In this document: positions 1 through 6,184 of the stretch, piece after piece
How the letters are laid out: every line of letters starts with the position of its first letter
How positions within the stretch are numbered: the stretch's first letter is position 1
Origin: an uncultured Holophagaceae bacterium
Lineage (GTDB): Bacteria > Acidobacteriota > Holophagae > Holophagales > Holophagaceae
DNA: 7,254 nucleotides
Direction: 5' to 3'
Assembly: GCA_903876615.1 (NCBI GenBank)
Contig: CAIRAS010000266.1
Coordinates: 1 to 7,254, forward strand
Position numbers and translations under genes: made by a program
The notes under the pieces: generated by a model
What the model was told of the DNA's origin: nothing
Database searches by the model: none
The model's input: the letters and a program-made list of their open reading frames with translations, nothing else

Positions 1-382
1 CGAGTTCCCCGGCAAGCTGCTCGCCTACAACTGCTCGCCTTCCTTCAACTGGAAGAAGAAGCTGTCGGACGCGGAGATCGCCACCTTCCAGCAGGAGCTG
101 GGCGCCATGGGCTACAAGTTCCAGTTCATCACCCTGGCGGGCTTCCACAGCCTCAACCACGGGATGTTCGAGCTGGCCAACGCCTACCGGACCGAGCACA
201 TGACCGCCTACTCGCGGCTGCAGGAAGCGGAGTTTGCCTCTGAAGAGCGTGGCTACACCGCCACGAAGCATCAGCGCGAAGTCGGCACCGGCTACTTCGA
301 TGAAGTGGCCCAGGCCATCAGCGGCGGGCTGGCCTCGACGCTGGCCCTGGTGGGCTCCACCGAGTCCCAGCAGTTCCACTAG
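1..382 (+). CDS. aceA: Isocitrate lyase, C-terminal part (5' end outside window)
   Basis: Isocitrate lyase splits isocitrate into glyoxylate and succinate, the first step of the glyoxylate shunt, which lets cells grow on acetate or fatty acids. Only the last 126 codons are present; the reading frame begins at base 2 and ends with TAG at 380-382. The segment contains the family's substrate-binding stretch [11 protein letters not shown] (near bases 26-60), then [13 protein letters not shown], then the C-terminal signature [17 protein letters not shown] and a closing [12 protein letters not shown] tail. These match the C-terminus of the shorter bacterial isocitrate lyases rather than methylisocitrate lyase (PrpB). 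The catalytic KKCGH loop must lie upstream and cannot be checked. The gene converges on the minus-strand lipoprotein gene with 8 nt between the two stops and no clear terminator hairpin there. Confidence 0.95.
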   Translation, partial: EFPGKLLAYNCSPSFNWKKKLSDAEIATFQQELGAMGYKFQFITLAGFHSLNHGMFELANAYRTEHMTAYSRLQEAEFASEERGYTATKHQREVGTGYFDEVAQAISGGLASTLALVGSTESQQFH

Positions 383-390
383 GAATCCGG

Positions 391-795
391 TCATCCGCCG
401 GCCAGAGCCCGGAAGACGTTCAGCACCAGGTTCTGGCCCGGCAGGGCGTTCGGGTAGCGCACGGCCAGGGAGAGGCGCAGTCCGCCTTCGCCCACCAAGT
501 CAAACATGAAGGGCCGGTCCTGCTGGGACCAGCGATCTGGGGCGACCTTCCAGCGGAGGGTCGCCCTTGGTTTGGCCGAGATCATCTCCACGTCCTGGGC
601 TTCCCGGGTCTCGACGCGCCACACGCCGAGGGGCAGCTGCAGGTCGCACTGCCACCGGCCCTCGACCTTGGTGGCCGTGGCGCGCAGATCCTCCACGGGG
701 CGTCCACCCAGACTCGTCTCCAGGCGCCGGGGGCCGCTACAGGCGGCGAGCCCCAACAGGAGCAGCACGGCCAGGGTGGCTTTGGCCCAATTCAT
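391..795 (-). CDS. Small putative lipoprotein of unknown function
   Basis: This encodes a 134-residue protein with a lipoprotein signal peptide: N-region with Lys5, hydrophobic core at residues 7-17, and lipobox L-A-A-C with the lipidated cysteine at residue 19. Ser follows at +2, and there is no Asp that would suggest inner-membrane retention, so outer-membrane anchoring is likely. The mature part of about 116 residues has no family I recognise. It looks beta-rich, with alternating hydrophobic and charged residues and several Trp (WQCDLQLPLGVWRVE, LRWKVAPDRW), and one further cysteine at residue 50. A GGAGG ribosome-binding site (complement of 801-805) sits 5 nt before the ATG. The gene starts 23 nt after the stop of the alpha/beta hydrolase on the same strand, so the two are probably co-transcribed. 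That link suggests an envelope role but does not define one. Confidence 0.8.
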   Translation of the reverse strand: MNWAKATLAVLLLLGLAACSGPRRLETSLGGRPVEDLRATATKVEGRWQCDLQLPLGVWRVETREAQDVEMISAKPRATLRWKVAPDRWSQQDRPFMFDLVGEGGLRLSLAVRYPNALPGQNLVLNVFRALAGG

Positions 796-818
796 GGGTC
801 CCTCCCGGTGGACCGAGG

Positions 819-1628
819 CTACTTGGCGGCCTCGGCGGCAGGCTTGGTGGCTTCGGCCTCGGGTTTGACGTACTTCTGTCCAGTGCGGTGGTAGGTGAGG
901 TATTCGCCGAAGAACACGGCCATGAGGTCGGCCCGCTCCTGGAAGAAGGCGAAGCCGTGGGCCTTGCCCTCGGCCAGGCTCACAGCCACACCCGGCAAAC
1001 CCGCCAGGGCCTTGGCGTTCTCGAAGGCGTCCTTGTCGTCGGCAGCGGCCAGCACCAGCGTTGAGACCTGCGCCTGCAGCACAGCGCTCTTGAGCTTCTC
1101 GCGGGCGCCCTCGCCAAAGACGCCGGTGCCTGCGGGGCTGAGGCAGAGGATGGCCACGGGCTTCACCTGCGGAGCAGCCAGGAGCGACGCAAAGGCGCCC
1201 ACGCTCGACCCTGCGAGACCGATGCGGCGGCCGTCCACGCCGGGTTGGCTGCGCAGCCAGGCCGCGGCCTGGACCAGGTCCGCGGGGATGGCGTCAAAAC
1301 CAACAGCCTTGGCGGAGGCCATGAAGTCGCTGGAAACCGTCAGCTGCGCAGCGCCCTTCAGGGTGCTGGCGCCGTGGCCGCGGAGGTCCAGGGCCAGGGT
1401 GCCGATGCCCCGGGCCGCCAGCCGCTCGGCCAAGGGGGCCCAGCCGGCGCGGTCCGTGCGGAACTCATGGGCCAGGATCACCACGGGGACCTTGCCCTTG
1501 GCGGCGGGCAGGGTGAGGGTGCCCTTGAGGGCAAAGCCATCGGCACTGGTGAGGGCCATCTCGGTGGTGGCAGGTGCCGCAGCCAGCGCCAGGGACACCA
1601 GGGGAGCCAGCAGGTGGAAGGTGTGCAT
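819..1628 (-). CDS. Secreted alpha/beta hydrolase (dienelactone hydrolase/esterase-like)
   Basis: This is a 269-residue alpha/beta-hydrolase-fold protein, probably an exported esterase or peptidase-like hydrolase; the substrate cannot be read from sequence. Residues 1-20 form a signal-peptide-like segment ending ALAAAPA, although its N-region has no Lys or Arg, which is unusual. Catalytic features are an oxyanion-type HE pair (54-55), the nucleophile elbow GSSVG with Ser142, an acidic residue in AAADDKD (Asp197, 198 or 200), and His224 in GKAHGF. The LALDLRGHG strand-turn at 78-86 is also typical. The C-terminal tail after residue 253 is a Lys/Ala/Glu/Pro-rich, probably disordered stretch. 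The ATG at 1628 is chosen because GGAGG (complement of 1634-1638) lies 5 nt upstream. A longer TTG start at 1670 would run through the likely -10 box and bury the signal peptide. It is first in a two-gene unit with the lipoprotein. Confidence 0.85.
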   Translation of the reverse strand: MHTFHLLAPLVSLALAAAPATTEMALTSADGFALKGTLTLPAAKGKVPVVILAHEFRTDRAGWAPLAERLAARGIGTLALDLRGHGASTLKGAAQLTVSSDFMASAKAVGFDAIPADLVQAAAWLRSQPGVDGRRIGLAGSSVGAFASLLAAPQVKPVAILCLSPAGTGVFGEGAREKLKSAVLQAQVSTLVLAAADDKDAFENAKALAGLPGVAVSLAEGKAHGFAFFQERADLMAVFFGEYLTYHRTGQKYVKPEAEATKPAAEAAK

Positions 1629-1650
1629 GAGGGCCTCCGGAGATGGGGGT

Positions 1651-1678
1651 ATTTTACCACGTGCCTCCAAGATGGCAC
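1651..1678 (-). promoter_or_regulatory. Candidate sigma70-type promoter for the hydrolase-lipoprotein unit
   Basis: On the minus strand, GTGCCA (complement of 1673-1678; 4 of 6 matches to TTGACA) is separated by 16 nt from TAAAAT (complement of 1651-1656; 5 of 6 matches to TATAAT). Transcription would begin near 1644, giving a short leader that contains the GGAGG ribosome-binding site at 1634-1638. The A/T-rich -10 stands out in otherwise very GC-rich DNA. Assignment is by consensus matching only. Confidence 0.45.
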
Positions 1679-1693
1679 CGGGGCGGTACTTGT

Positions 1694-1790
1694 CTCAGGA
1701 AATCTGTCGCACTTCCCCGAGAGCATCCGCGACGGGGTGCTTGGGCTGTCCCCCGCTGCTTACCTCGCATGGAACCAGAGCCATCCTGAG
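1694..1790. other. Divergent intergenic region with inverted repeats
   Basis: This is the central part of the 198-nt gap between the divergent hydrolase and frr genes. It contains a perfect 7-bp inverted repeat, CTCAGGA (1694-1700) and TCCTGAG (1784-1790). Between these arms is an 8-bp hairpin, GAGCATCC (1721-1728) with GGGTGCTT (1735-1742), including two G-T pairs and a 6-nt loop. A further CCCCG copy (1751-1755) could compete for the CGGGG at 1733-1737. No gene of its own is supported here. If the proposed promoters are right, most of this lies upstream of both transcripts, so a protein-binding role is as possible as an RNA one. Confidence 0.35.
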
Positions 1791-1791
1791 G

Positions 1792-1797
1792 TATAAA
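1792..1797 (+). promoter_or_regulatory. Candidate -10 element for frr
   Basis: TATAAA (5 of 6 matches to TATAAT) lies 29 nt before the frr ATG. The best-placed -35 is weak: ATGGAA at 1769-1774, 17 nt upstream, with 3 of 6 matches. If used, transcription would start near 1804 and give a leader of roughly 23 nt. It is plausible because frr here has no close upstream gene on the same strand and must have its own promoter. Confidence 0.4.
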
Positions 1798-1826
1798 GGA
1801 AGCCTTCCCGAGTTCTCGAGGTGCCC

Positions 1827-2402
1827 ATGACCGCCCAGACAACCGACGCCATCCTGCAGGAGACCAAGCGCCGCATGCATTCGTCCGTGGAGGCCCTCAA
1901 GAAGGAGATGGCCACCATCCGCACCGGCCGCGCCAACGCCAGCATCCTGGACAACGTCCACGTGGACTACTACGGCTCCACGGTGCCGCTGAACCAGATG
2001 GCCACGGTCTCGGTGCCTGAGGCCGGCATGCTGGTGGTGCAACCCTTCGACAAGAGCGCCATCAAGGCCTGTGAGACCGCCATCCTCAAGTCCGACCTGG
2101 GCATCAACCCCTCCAATGACGGCAACGTGATCCGCCTGCCCATTCCCATGCTCACGGAGGAGCGCCGCCGAGACCTGGTGAAGGTGCTGCACCGCCTGGG
2201 TGAGGAGATCAAGACCGGCGTGCGCAACATCCGCCGCGATGCCAACGAGGACGTCAAGAAGCTGGAAAAGCTCAAGGAAGGCCACATCTCCGAGGACCTG
2301 GCCAAGAAGACCCTCGAAGACATCCAGAAGCTCACGGACGCCCACATCAAAGAGATCGACGAGGCCATGAAGCACAAGGAAGTGGAGATTCTTAAAGTCT
2401 GA
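1827..2402 (+). CDS. frr: Ribosome recycling factor
   Basis: The 191-residue product is ribosome recycling factor, which with EF-G splits the post-termination ribosome and frees mRNA and tRNA. Family hallmarks are in order: the IRTGRA helix segment (31-36), the YYGSTVPLNQMA hinge and domain II entry (48-59), LGINPSNDGN (91-100), the LPIPMLTEERRRDLVK stretch (104-119), VRNIRRDAN (132-140), and a Lys/Glu-rich C-terminal helix. Length is close to the usual 185 residues, with a few extra at the N-terminus. ATG 1827 is preferred over the in-frame GTG at 1821, because GAGG at 1818-1821 then acts as ribosome-binding site with 5-nt spacing. In many bacteria frr follows pyrH in an rpsB-tsf-pyrH-frr cluster. 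Here it is first in its unit and is followed by a membrane exporter. Confidence 0.98.
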   Translation: MTAQTTDAILQETKRRMHSSVEALKKEMATIRTGRANASILDNVHVDYYGSTVPLNQMATVSVPEAGMLVVQPFDKSAIKACETAILKSDLGINPSNDGNVIRLPIPMLTEERRRDLVKVLHRLGEEIKTGVRNIRRDANEDVKKLEKLKEGHISEDLAKKTLEDIQKLTDAHIKEIDEAMKHKEVEILKV

Positions 2403-2411
2403 TCGCCCCCG

Positions 2412-3185
2412 GTGCCCAGCCTTCCCGTCCTGCTCCTGCTCATGCTCGCCGCGCTGCTGGCGGGCTTCATCGACGCCATTGTGGGCGGCGGCGGGCTGAT
2501 CACGGTGCCCGCGCTCATGCTGGCCCTGCCGGCGGGTACGCCGCTGCCCACCCTGCTCGGCACCAACAAGGTCGTCGCGGTGGCGGGTTCAAGCATGGCG
2601 GCGGGGAAGTTCCTGCGGTCCGGGACCCTCGCCTGGCGGGAGATGGTGGGGCCGGTCCTGGCCTCGGGGCTGGGGGCCTCCGTCGGGGTCTGGCTCACCT
2701 ACCGGGTACACGGCGACTTCTTGCGGCCGGTGATGCTGGGCCTCCTGGTGGCCATGCTGGCCTTCATCCTGCTGAAGCCGGACCTGGGCCAGCTGCATGC
2801 CCCGCGTTATGGCCTCAACCACCGGCGCGGACTGGCGGCTCTCATCGCCCTGGCCCTGGGGTTCTACGATGGCTTCTTTGGGCCGGGGACGGGATCGGTG
2901 CTGATTTTTCTCTTCGTGGCTGTGCTGGGCTCGGACTTCCTGCGGGCCTCGGCCCTGGCCAAGAGCGTGAACTGGGCCTCGAACCTGACGGCCATGGTCC
3001 TCTTTGTCGGGCAGGGGAGCTGGCTCCCTTCGGTCGCCCTGGGCATGGCCGCCGCCAATGGGGTGGGCGGCTACCTGGGCGCCCATGTGGCCCTGAACAA
3101 GGGGAGCGGCTGGGTTCGGGGGGTGTTCATCGGCGTGGTGACCGCCCTGATCCTCCGTCTGGGCTGGCAGTTGCTCCGGCTCTGA
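2412..3185 (+). CDS. TSUP (TauE/SafE, YfcA-like) membrane transporter
   Basis: This 257-residue integral inner-membrane protein belongs to the TSUP family (older name DUF81), whose characterised members move sulfite, sulfoacetate, thiosulfate or related anions; its own substrate is unknown. It closely resembles E. coli YfcA in pattern. The two half-repeats carry the signatures GFIDAIVGGGGLITVPAL (18-35) and GFYDGFFGPGTGS (150-162), with a TNK motif at 51-53 and AKSVNWASN at 183-191. About seven or eight hydrophobic helices are visible and there is no cleavable signal peptide. The GTG start at 2412 lies 9 nt after the frr stop with no good ribosome-binding site, so translation may depend on coupling to frr. 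An ATG at 2442 (residue 11) is possible but would cut into the first helix. No sulfur-metabolism genes are nearby. Confidence 0.9.
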   Translation: MPSLPVLLLLMLAALLAGFIDAIVGGGGLITVPALMLALPAGTPLPTLLGTNKVVAVAGSSMAAGKFLRSGTLAWREMVGPVLASGLGASVGVWLTYRVHGDFLRPVMLGLLVAMLAFILLKPDLGQLHAPRYGLNHRRGLAALIALALGFYDGFFGPGTGSVLIFLFVAVLGSDFLRASALAKSVNWASNLTAMVLFVGQGSWLPSVALGMAAANGVGGYLGAHVALNKGSGWVRGVFIGVVTALILRLGWQLLRL

Positions 3186-3249
3186 CCCCTCGGTAGAGAA
3201 TGGTTTTTTCCTGAGAGCCTCCAGGGCATACTCGTGGCACGAGGCACCC

Positions 3250-4395
3250 ATGCAAGAGGACAGGCTTCCGCGTGAGCAGGAATCCCCCTCTGTTCCGCCG
3301 GGACGAGCGACGCCCAAGGAGGTGGCTGGGCAGGCCGACCTCTGCCTCGGGGATCTCGTGGCCAAGGCGGTCCTTGAGGCCGTGGACACCTACGCCGTGA
3401 TCATGAACGAGCAGCGCCAGATCTTGGCGGCAAACCCGATCCTGATGGAGGCCCTGGTGCGCGAGGGTGTCGCGGACCACCAGGGGGTCCGGGTAGGCGA
3501 GGCCATCGAGTGCATCCATCGAGGCGAAGGCCCGGATGGCTGCGGCACGGCCAGGGCCTGCGGGCGCTGCGGCATGATGGACGCCGTGACCGCCGCCCGG
3601 CTCTCAGGGAAGGCGGCCACCAGCGAATGGCTCATCAGCATCCGCCGGGAGGGCCGGTGGGAGGCCCGGGAGTTCAATGTGCGGGCGATGCCACTCTCGG
3701 TGGCGGGGCAGGGGCTGATGCTGGTCACCTTCCAGGACATCAGCTCGACCAAGCGGCGGGATGCCCTGGAGCGCATCTTCATCCATGACCTCATGCACTC
3801 CCTGGAGGGGATGCAGGGCTGGGTGGACATGCTGCGGGGGGCCGGGGCCGAGCCCGAGGTGGTGGCCGAGCGGGTGCTGGAGGCCGCGGCGCACCTGAAG
3901 GCTGAGGTGGCGTCCCAGCATCGGCTGCTCCTGGCGGAAAGCGGGGAGGTGGTGGTGGACCTCCAGCTGATCTCGCCGGAGCAGATCCTGGACCAGCTGG
4001 AGGAATCCCTGGACCCGGCGGCCTTGCCGCACATCCTCCGGCTGCCTTCTCCGGCCCAGGCGGCGCCGATGCGCACGGACCCGGCGATCCTGTGCCGCGT
4101 CCTCGGCAACATGGTCCAGAACGCCCTGGAGGCGCTGCCCCAGGGGGGCCAAGCCAAGCTCTGGTACGAGGTCTGCAGCGGACACCCGACCTTCTTCGTC
4201 CAGAACCCAGGGTGCCTGGCGCCAGAGGTTGTGGACCGTGTGTTCCAGCGGTCCTTCAGCACCAAGGCGGCCCGTGGCCGGGGCTTTGGAACCTACGCCA
4301 TGAAGGTCCTGGGCGAGACCGTCCTGGGCGGGAAGGTCGGGTTCACGACCAGCTGGGAGGAGGGCACCCGGTTCCGCATCGAGTTGCCTGGGTGA
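3250..4395 (+). CDS. Soluble PAS-domain sensor histidine kinase with four-cysteine cluster
   Basis: This 381-residue signal-transduction protein has no membrane segment, so it should sense a cytoplasmic signal. Residues 1-35 look disordered. A PAS-like domain spans about 40-165 and ends in VTFQDISSTKRR, the usual exit into a kinase linker. Inside it are Cys88, Cys98, Cys104 and Cys107 (GCGTARACGRCG at 97-108), spaced like a metal, Fe-S or redox site. The H-box is RIFIHDLMHSLEG with phospho-acceptor His179. The N-box is NMVQNALEA (287-295), the F-box-like stretch VFQRSFSTK (331-339) and the G2 box GRGFGTYAMK (343-352). The usual G1 DxGxG is replaced by VQNPG (317-321). ATG 3250 has GAGG at 3241-3244, 5 nt upstream. 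No response regulator is adjacent, so the partner is elsewhere. A weak CATACT -10 lies at 3227-3232 without a convincing -35. Confidence 0.88.
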   Translation: MQEDRLPREQESPSVPPGRATPKEVAGQADLCLGDLVAKAVLEAVDTYAVIMNEQRQILAANPILMEALVREGVADHQGVRVGEAIECIHRGEGPDGCGTARACGRCGMMDAVTAARLSGKAATSEWLISIRREGRWEAREFNVRAMPLSVAGQGLMLVTFQDISSTKRRDALERIFIHDLMHSLEGMQGWVDMLRGAGAEPEVVAERVLEAAAHLKAEVASQHRLLLAESGEVVVDLQLISPEQILDQLEESLDPAALPHILRLPSPAQAAPMRTDPAILCRVLGNMVQNALEALPQGGQAKLWYEVCSGHPTFFVQNPGCLAPEVVDRVFQRSFSTKAARGRGFGTYAMKVLGETVLGGKVGFTTSWEEGTRFRIELPG

Positions 4396-4424
4396 GCGCT
4401 GTCCCGGGTTATGCTGGTCCCTCG

Positions 4425-4715
4425 ATGCCTGCCCCCCGACCCCGTCCCTTCTCCACGGACGTCCTCTTCCGAGCGCTGAGGTTCTTCTACCTGCTGTGGG
4501 GCGGGATGCTTCTGTCCACCCTTGCCTACTACGGGCGCTTGCGCCTGCCTGCCCCGTTCTGGCAGTGGCCGGGCCTCTGCCGGGCCCTCATGGGACCCTG
4601 GGGACGGGCCGTGGCCCTGGGTTTCGGCCTGGTGATGTGCCTGGCGGCCCTCCTGGAGGTTTGGGAGCTGGTGGACCGCCTGCTGGTGCGGGTCATGGGT
4701 GAATCGGAGCGCTGA
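4425..4715 (+). CDS. Small two-helix membrane protein of unknown function
   Basis: This is a 96-residue protein I do not recognise. It has a basic, proline-rich N-terminus (PAPRPRP), a first hydrophobic helix at about 18-36 (FFYLLWGGMLLSTLAYYG), a Trp/Pro-rich connecting segment, a second helix at about 62-78 (VALGFGLVMCLAALLEV), and a charged C-terminal tail. The positive-inside rule suggests both ends in the cytoplasm. The start is uncertain. ATG 4425 lacks a good ribosome-binding site, while an in-frame GTG at 4392 overlaps the kinase stop (GTGA) and would add 11 residues by translational coupling. Codon bias matches its neighbours, and no competing frame gives a credible product. Tight placement behind the kinase suggests co-transcription; a role as a membrane partner or signal input for that soluble kinase is only inference. 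Confidence 0.72.
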   Translation: MPAPRPRPFSTDVLFRALRFFYLLWGGMLLSTLAYYGRLRLPAPFWQWPGLCRALMGPWGRAVALGFGLVMCLAALLEVWELVDRLLVRVMGESER

Positions 4716-4739
4716 CCGGAATCCTTCGCTTGGTTAAAT
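4712..4739 (+). promoter_or_regulatory. Candidate promoter for the fadL-like/rlmB unit
   Basis: CTGACC (4712-4717, 4 of 6 matches to TTGACA) and TTAAAT (4734-4739, 4 of 6 matches to TATAAT) are 16 nt apart. They lie in a locally A/T-richer stretch right after the small membrane protein gene. Transcription from here would place the 4768-4794 hairpin in an approximately 80-nt leader. The match is weak and rests on consensus only. Confidence 0.25.
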
Positions 4740-4767
4740 GGCCCCTTTTGGCGATCCTGGAGCCTTG

Positions 4768-4794
4768 GGCTTGAACCCTTAGGGGGTTTGAGCC
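4768..4794 (+). other. Leader or terminator-like hairpin upstream of the FadL-like gene
   Basis: GGCTTGAACCC (4768-4778) pairs over all 11 positions with GGGTTTGAGCC (4784-4794), including two wobble pairs, around a 5-nt loop TTAGG. No T-run follows, so it is not a standard intrinsic terminator of the upstream gene. It ends 18 nt before the GGAGG ribosome-binding site (4813-4817) of the next gene. It could be a leader structure, a transcript-end stabiliser or a factor-dependent termination site. Confidence 0.45.
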
Positions 4795-4826
4795 ACTTAA
4801 GAAGCGTGTCTCGGAGGCAGGGCGAT

Positions 4827-6170
4827 ATGGCGCATGTGGTTCGTGGAATGATCGGAGCGGGGCTTCTGCTGGGTGCCCTGCCGGCCTTGGCCCAGGGCAT
4901 GGCCCTTTCGGCCGTGGATCCTGTGGGCATCTCCCGCAGCGGGGTGCAGGTGGCCTACGGCTACAGCCTGGAGGCGGCGACTTCCAACCCCGCCCTGCTG
5001 TCCTCCCTGAAGGACAAGAACAGCGCCTACCTGGCGTTCGGCCTAGAGCTCTCTGGCATCCAGCAGAGCATGCAGTCGAACCAGACGACAGTGTTCAGCA
5101 CCAACCGCAATCGCAGCATTGGCGGCTTTGGGCTGGCGGTTCGGACCTCCTCGACCATGACGCTCGGCCTCAAACTCGACGAGCCCTACCTCCTCCATCG
5201 GAATTTGTTGGATAGTGCGCCGAGCCGCTTTCTCGGGGATGGGCTCGATTTCTCAGCCCGCCGCCTGGAAGGACAGCTGGCCTGGTCCCTCAGTCCCAAC
5301 CTCTCCCTCGGGGTCGGCTTGGGTGTGGCGCGCCTTGCTTTCGATGCCACCACGGTGCTGCGCCTGGGCGTGCCCGGCACGGTGCCCACGGTGGCAGATG
5401 GCCTGGTGGAGCAGCGCGTGGGTGAGCGCGGCAACAAGGTCGTGCCCAGCTACTCCCTGGGGCTGCGCTGGGCCATGAACCCGCGCTGGACCCTCGGCTT
5501 CACGCACCAGTCCGGCCTCAAAGGCGACCTCAGCCTGAAGGCGGACTTCCGGGGCGCCGCCCTGGGCACCTATGCCAATGACGGCCTGAGTACCGCTCTG
5601 CAGGGCACAGGCGCCCGCGCCGTCGCGCTGCTGGCGGCGTCCACGCCCGGGGTTGGCAGCCCCACCTTGGAGTTGCCGTCACAGACTGCCATCGGGGTGC
5701 GCCATCGCCTCACCCCCATCCTCACCGTGGAGACCGACCTTCGGTGGATCTCGGCCGGCCTGAAGGTGCCTACCTTCCCCAGCGTGAGCACGCCCATGGG
5801 GGTCACCAAGGCCCCAAGCGAGCTGCCGACGAGCAAGGGGCACGTCGGCGTTGGCGTCTCTTCGGAACTGGAATTAGGCAAGTTCTGGACCCTCCGGGCG
5901 GGCCTGTTCCTCGACCAGCCCAGCGTCCAGGCCGGCATGGCCGAGCCGCTCCTCGGGGGTTCACGCACGGCGGAGTTCTCCCTTGGCGCCGGCTACAAGG
6001 TCTGGGGCGGAGAACTCAACTTCGGCTACCAGTACCGCCAGAGCGAGGATCAGGACACCACCCGGCTGGGCGGCATCTGGAGCTCCACGGGGTATCGCGG
6101 CGTCGGTACGCGGTCCCGCATGGAAGCCATGGGACACCTCCTGGCACTCGGTTTCCGCACGTCGTTCTAG
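4827..6170 (+). CDS. FadL/OmpP1/TodX-family outer-membrane transport protein
   Basis: This is a 447-residue outer-membrane beta-barrel of the FadL type; relatives carry long-chain fatty acids or hydrophobic compounds such as aromatics across the outer membrane. Residues 1-22 form a signal peptide (Arg6, hydrophobic core, cleavage after ALA at 20-22, before QG). The mature N-terminus has the family's NPA motif (54-56, in AATSNPALL). The rest is alternating amphipathic strands of barrel type (LSLGVGLGVARLAF, WTLGFTHQSGL, LTVETDLRWISAGLKV, GELNFGYQYRQ). The chain ends in Phe (GFRTSF), as expected for recognition by the BAM complex. ATG 4827 has GGAGG at 4813-4817, 9 nt upstream; the longer TTG start at 4788 would overlap the hairpin and spoil the signal peptide. 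The substrate is not predictable. rlmB follows after 14 nt and is probably co-transcribed. Confidence 0.85.
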   Translation: MAHVVRGMIGAGLLLGALPALAQGMALSAVDPVGISRSGVQVAYGYSLEAATSNPALLSSLKDKNSAYLAFGLELSGIQQSMQSNQTTVFSTNRNRSIGGFGLAVRTSSTMTLGLKLDEPYLLHRNLLDSAPSRFLGDGLDFSARRLEGQLAWSLSPNLSLGVGLGVARLAFDATTVLRLGVPGTVPTVADGLVEQRVGERGNKVVPSYSLGLRWAMNPRWTLGFTHQSGLKGDLSLKADFRGAALGTYANDGLSTALQGTGARAVALLAASTPGVGSPTLELPSQTAIGVRHRLTPILTVETDLRWISAGLKVPTFPSVSTPMGVTKAPSELPTSKGHVGVGVSSELELGKFWTLRAGLFLDQPSVQAGMAEPLLGGSRTAEFSLGAGYKVWGGELNFGYQYRQSEDQDTTRLGGIWSSTGYRGVGTRSRMEAMGHLLALGFRTSF

Positions 6171-6184
6171 AGAGGAATCAGGCC

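Noticed and set aside
383..390. Bidirectional terminator between the convergent aceA and lipoprotein genes
   Set aside because: Only 8 nt separate the stops and only short CCGG self-complementary motifs occur nearby; no stable stem with a T-run is seen.
1629..1670. N-terminal extension of the hydrolase from TTG 1670
   Set aside because: It would overlap the candidate -10 box and place 14 polar residues before the signal peptide; ATG 1628 has a well-placed GGAGG.
895..1830. Long + strand open frame (311 codons) opposite the hydrolase
   Set aside because: It is antisense to a gene with clear catalytic motifs, its translation is rich in Arg, Ala, Ser and Pro without domain features, and it is explained by high GC content.
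3390..4265. Long minus-strand open frame (291 codons) inside the kinase gene
   Set aside because: It lies fully within the kinase, has an Arg/Ser-rich translation typical of antisense frames in GC-rich DNA, and has no ribosome-binding site or recognisable fold.
4788..4826. N-terminal extension of the FadL-like protein from TTG 4788
   Set aside because: The upstream start overlaps the hairpin and precedes the ribosome-binding site at 4813-4817, which correctly serves ATG 4827 and a clean signal peptide.
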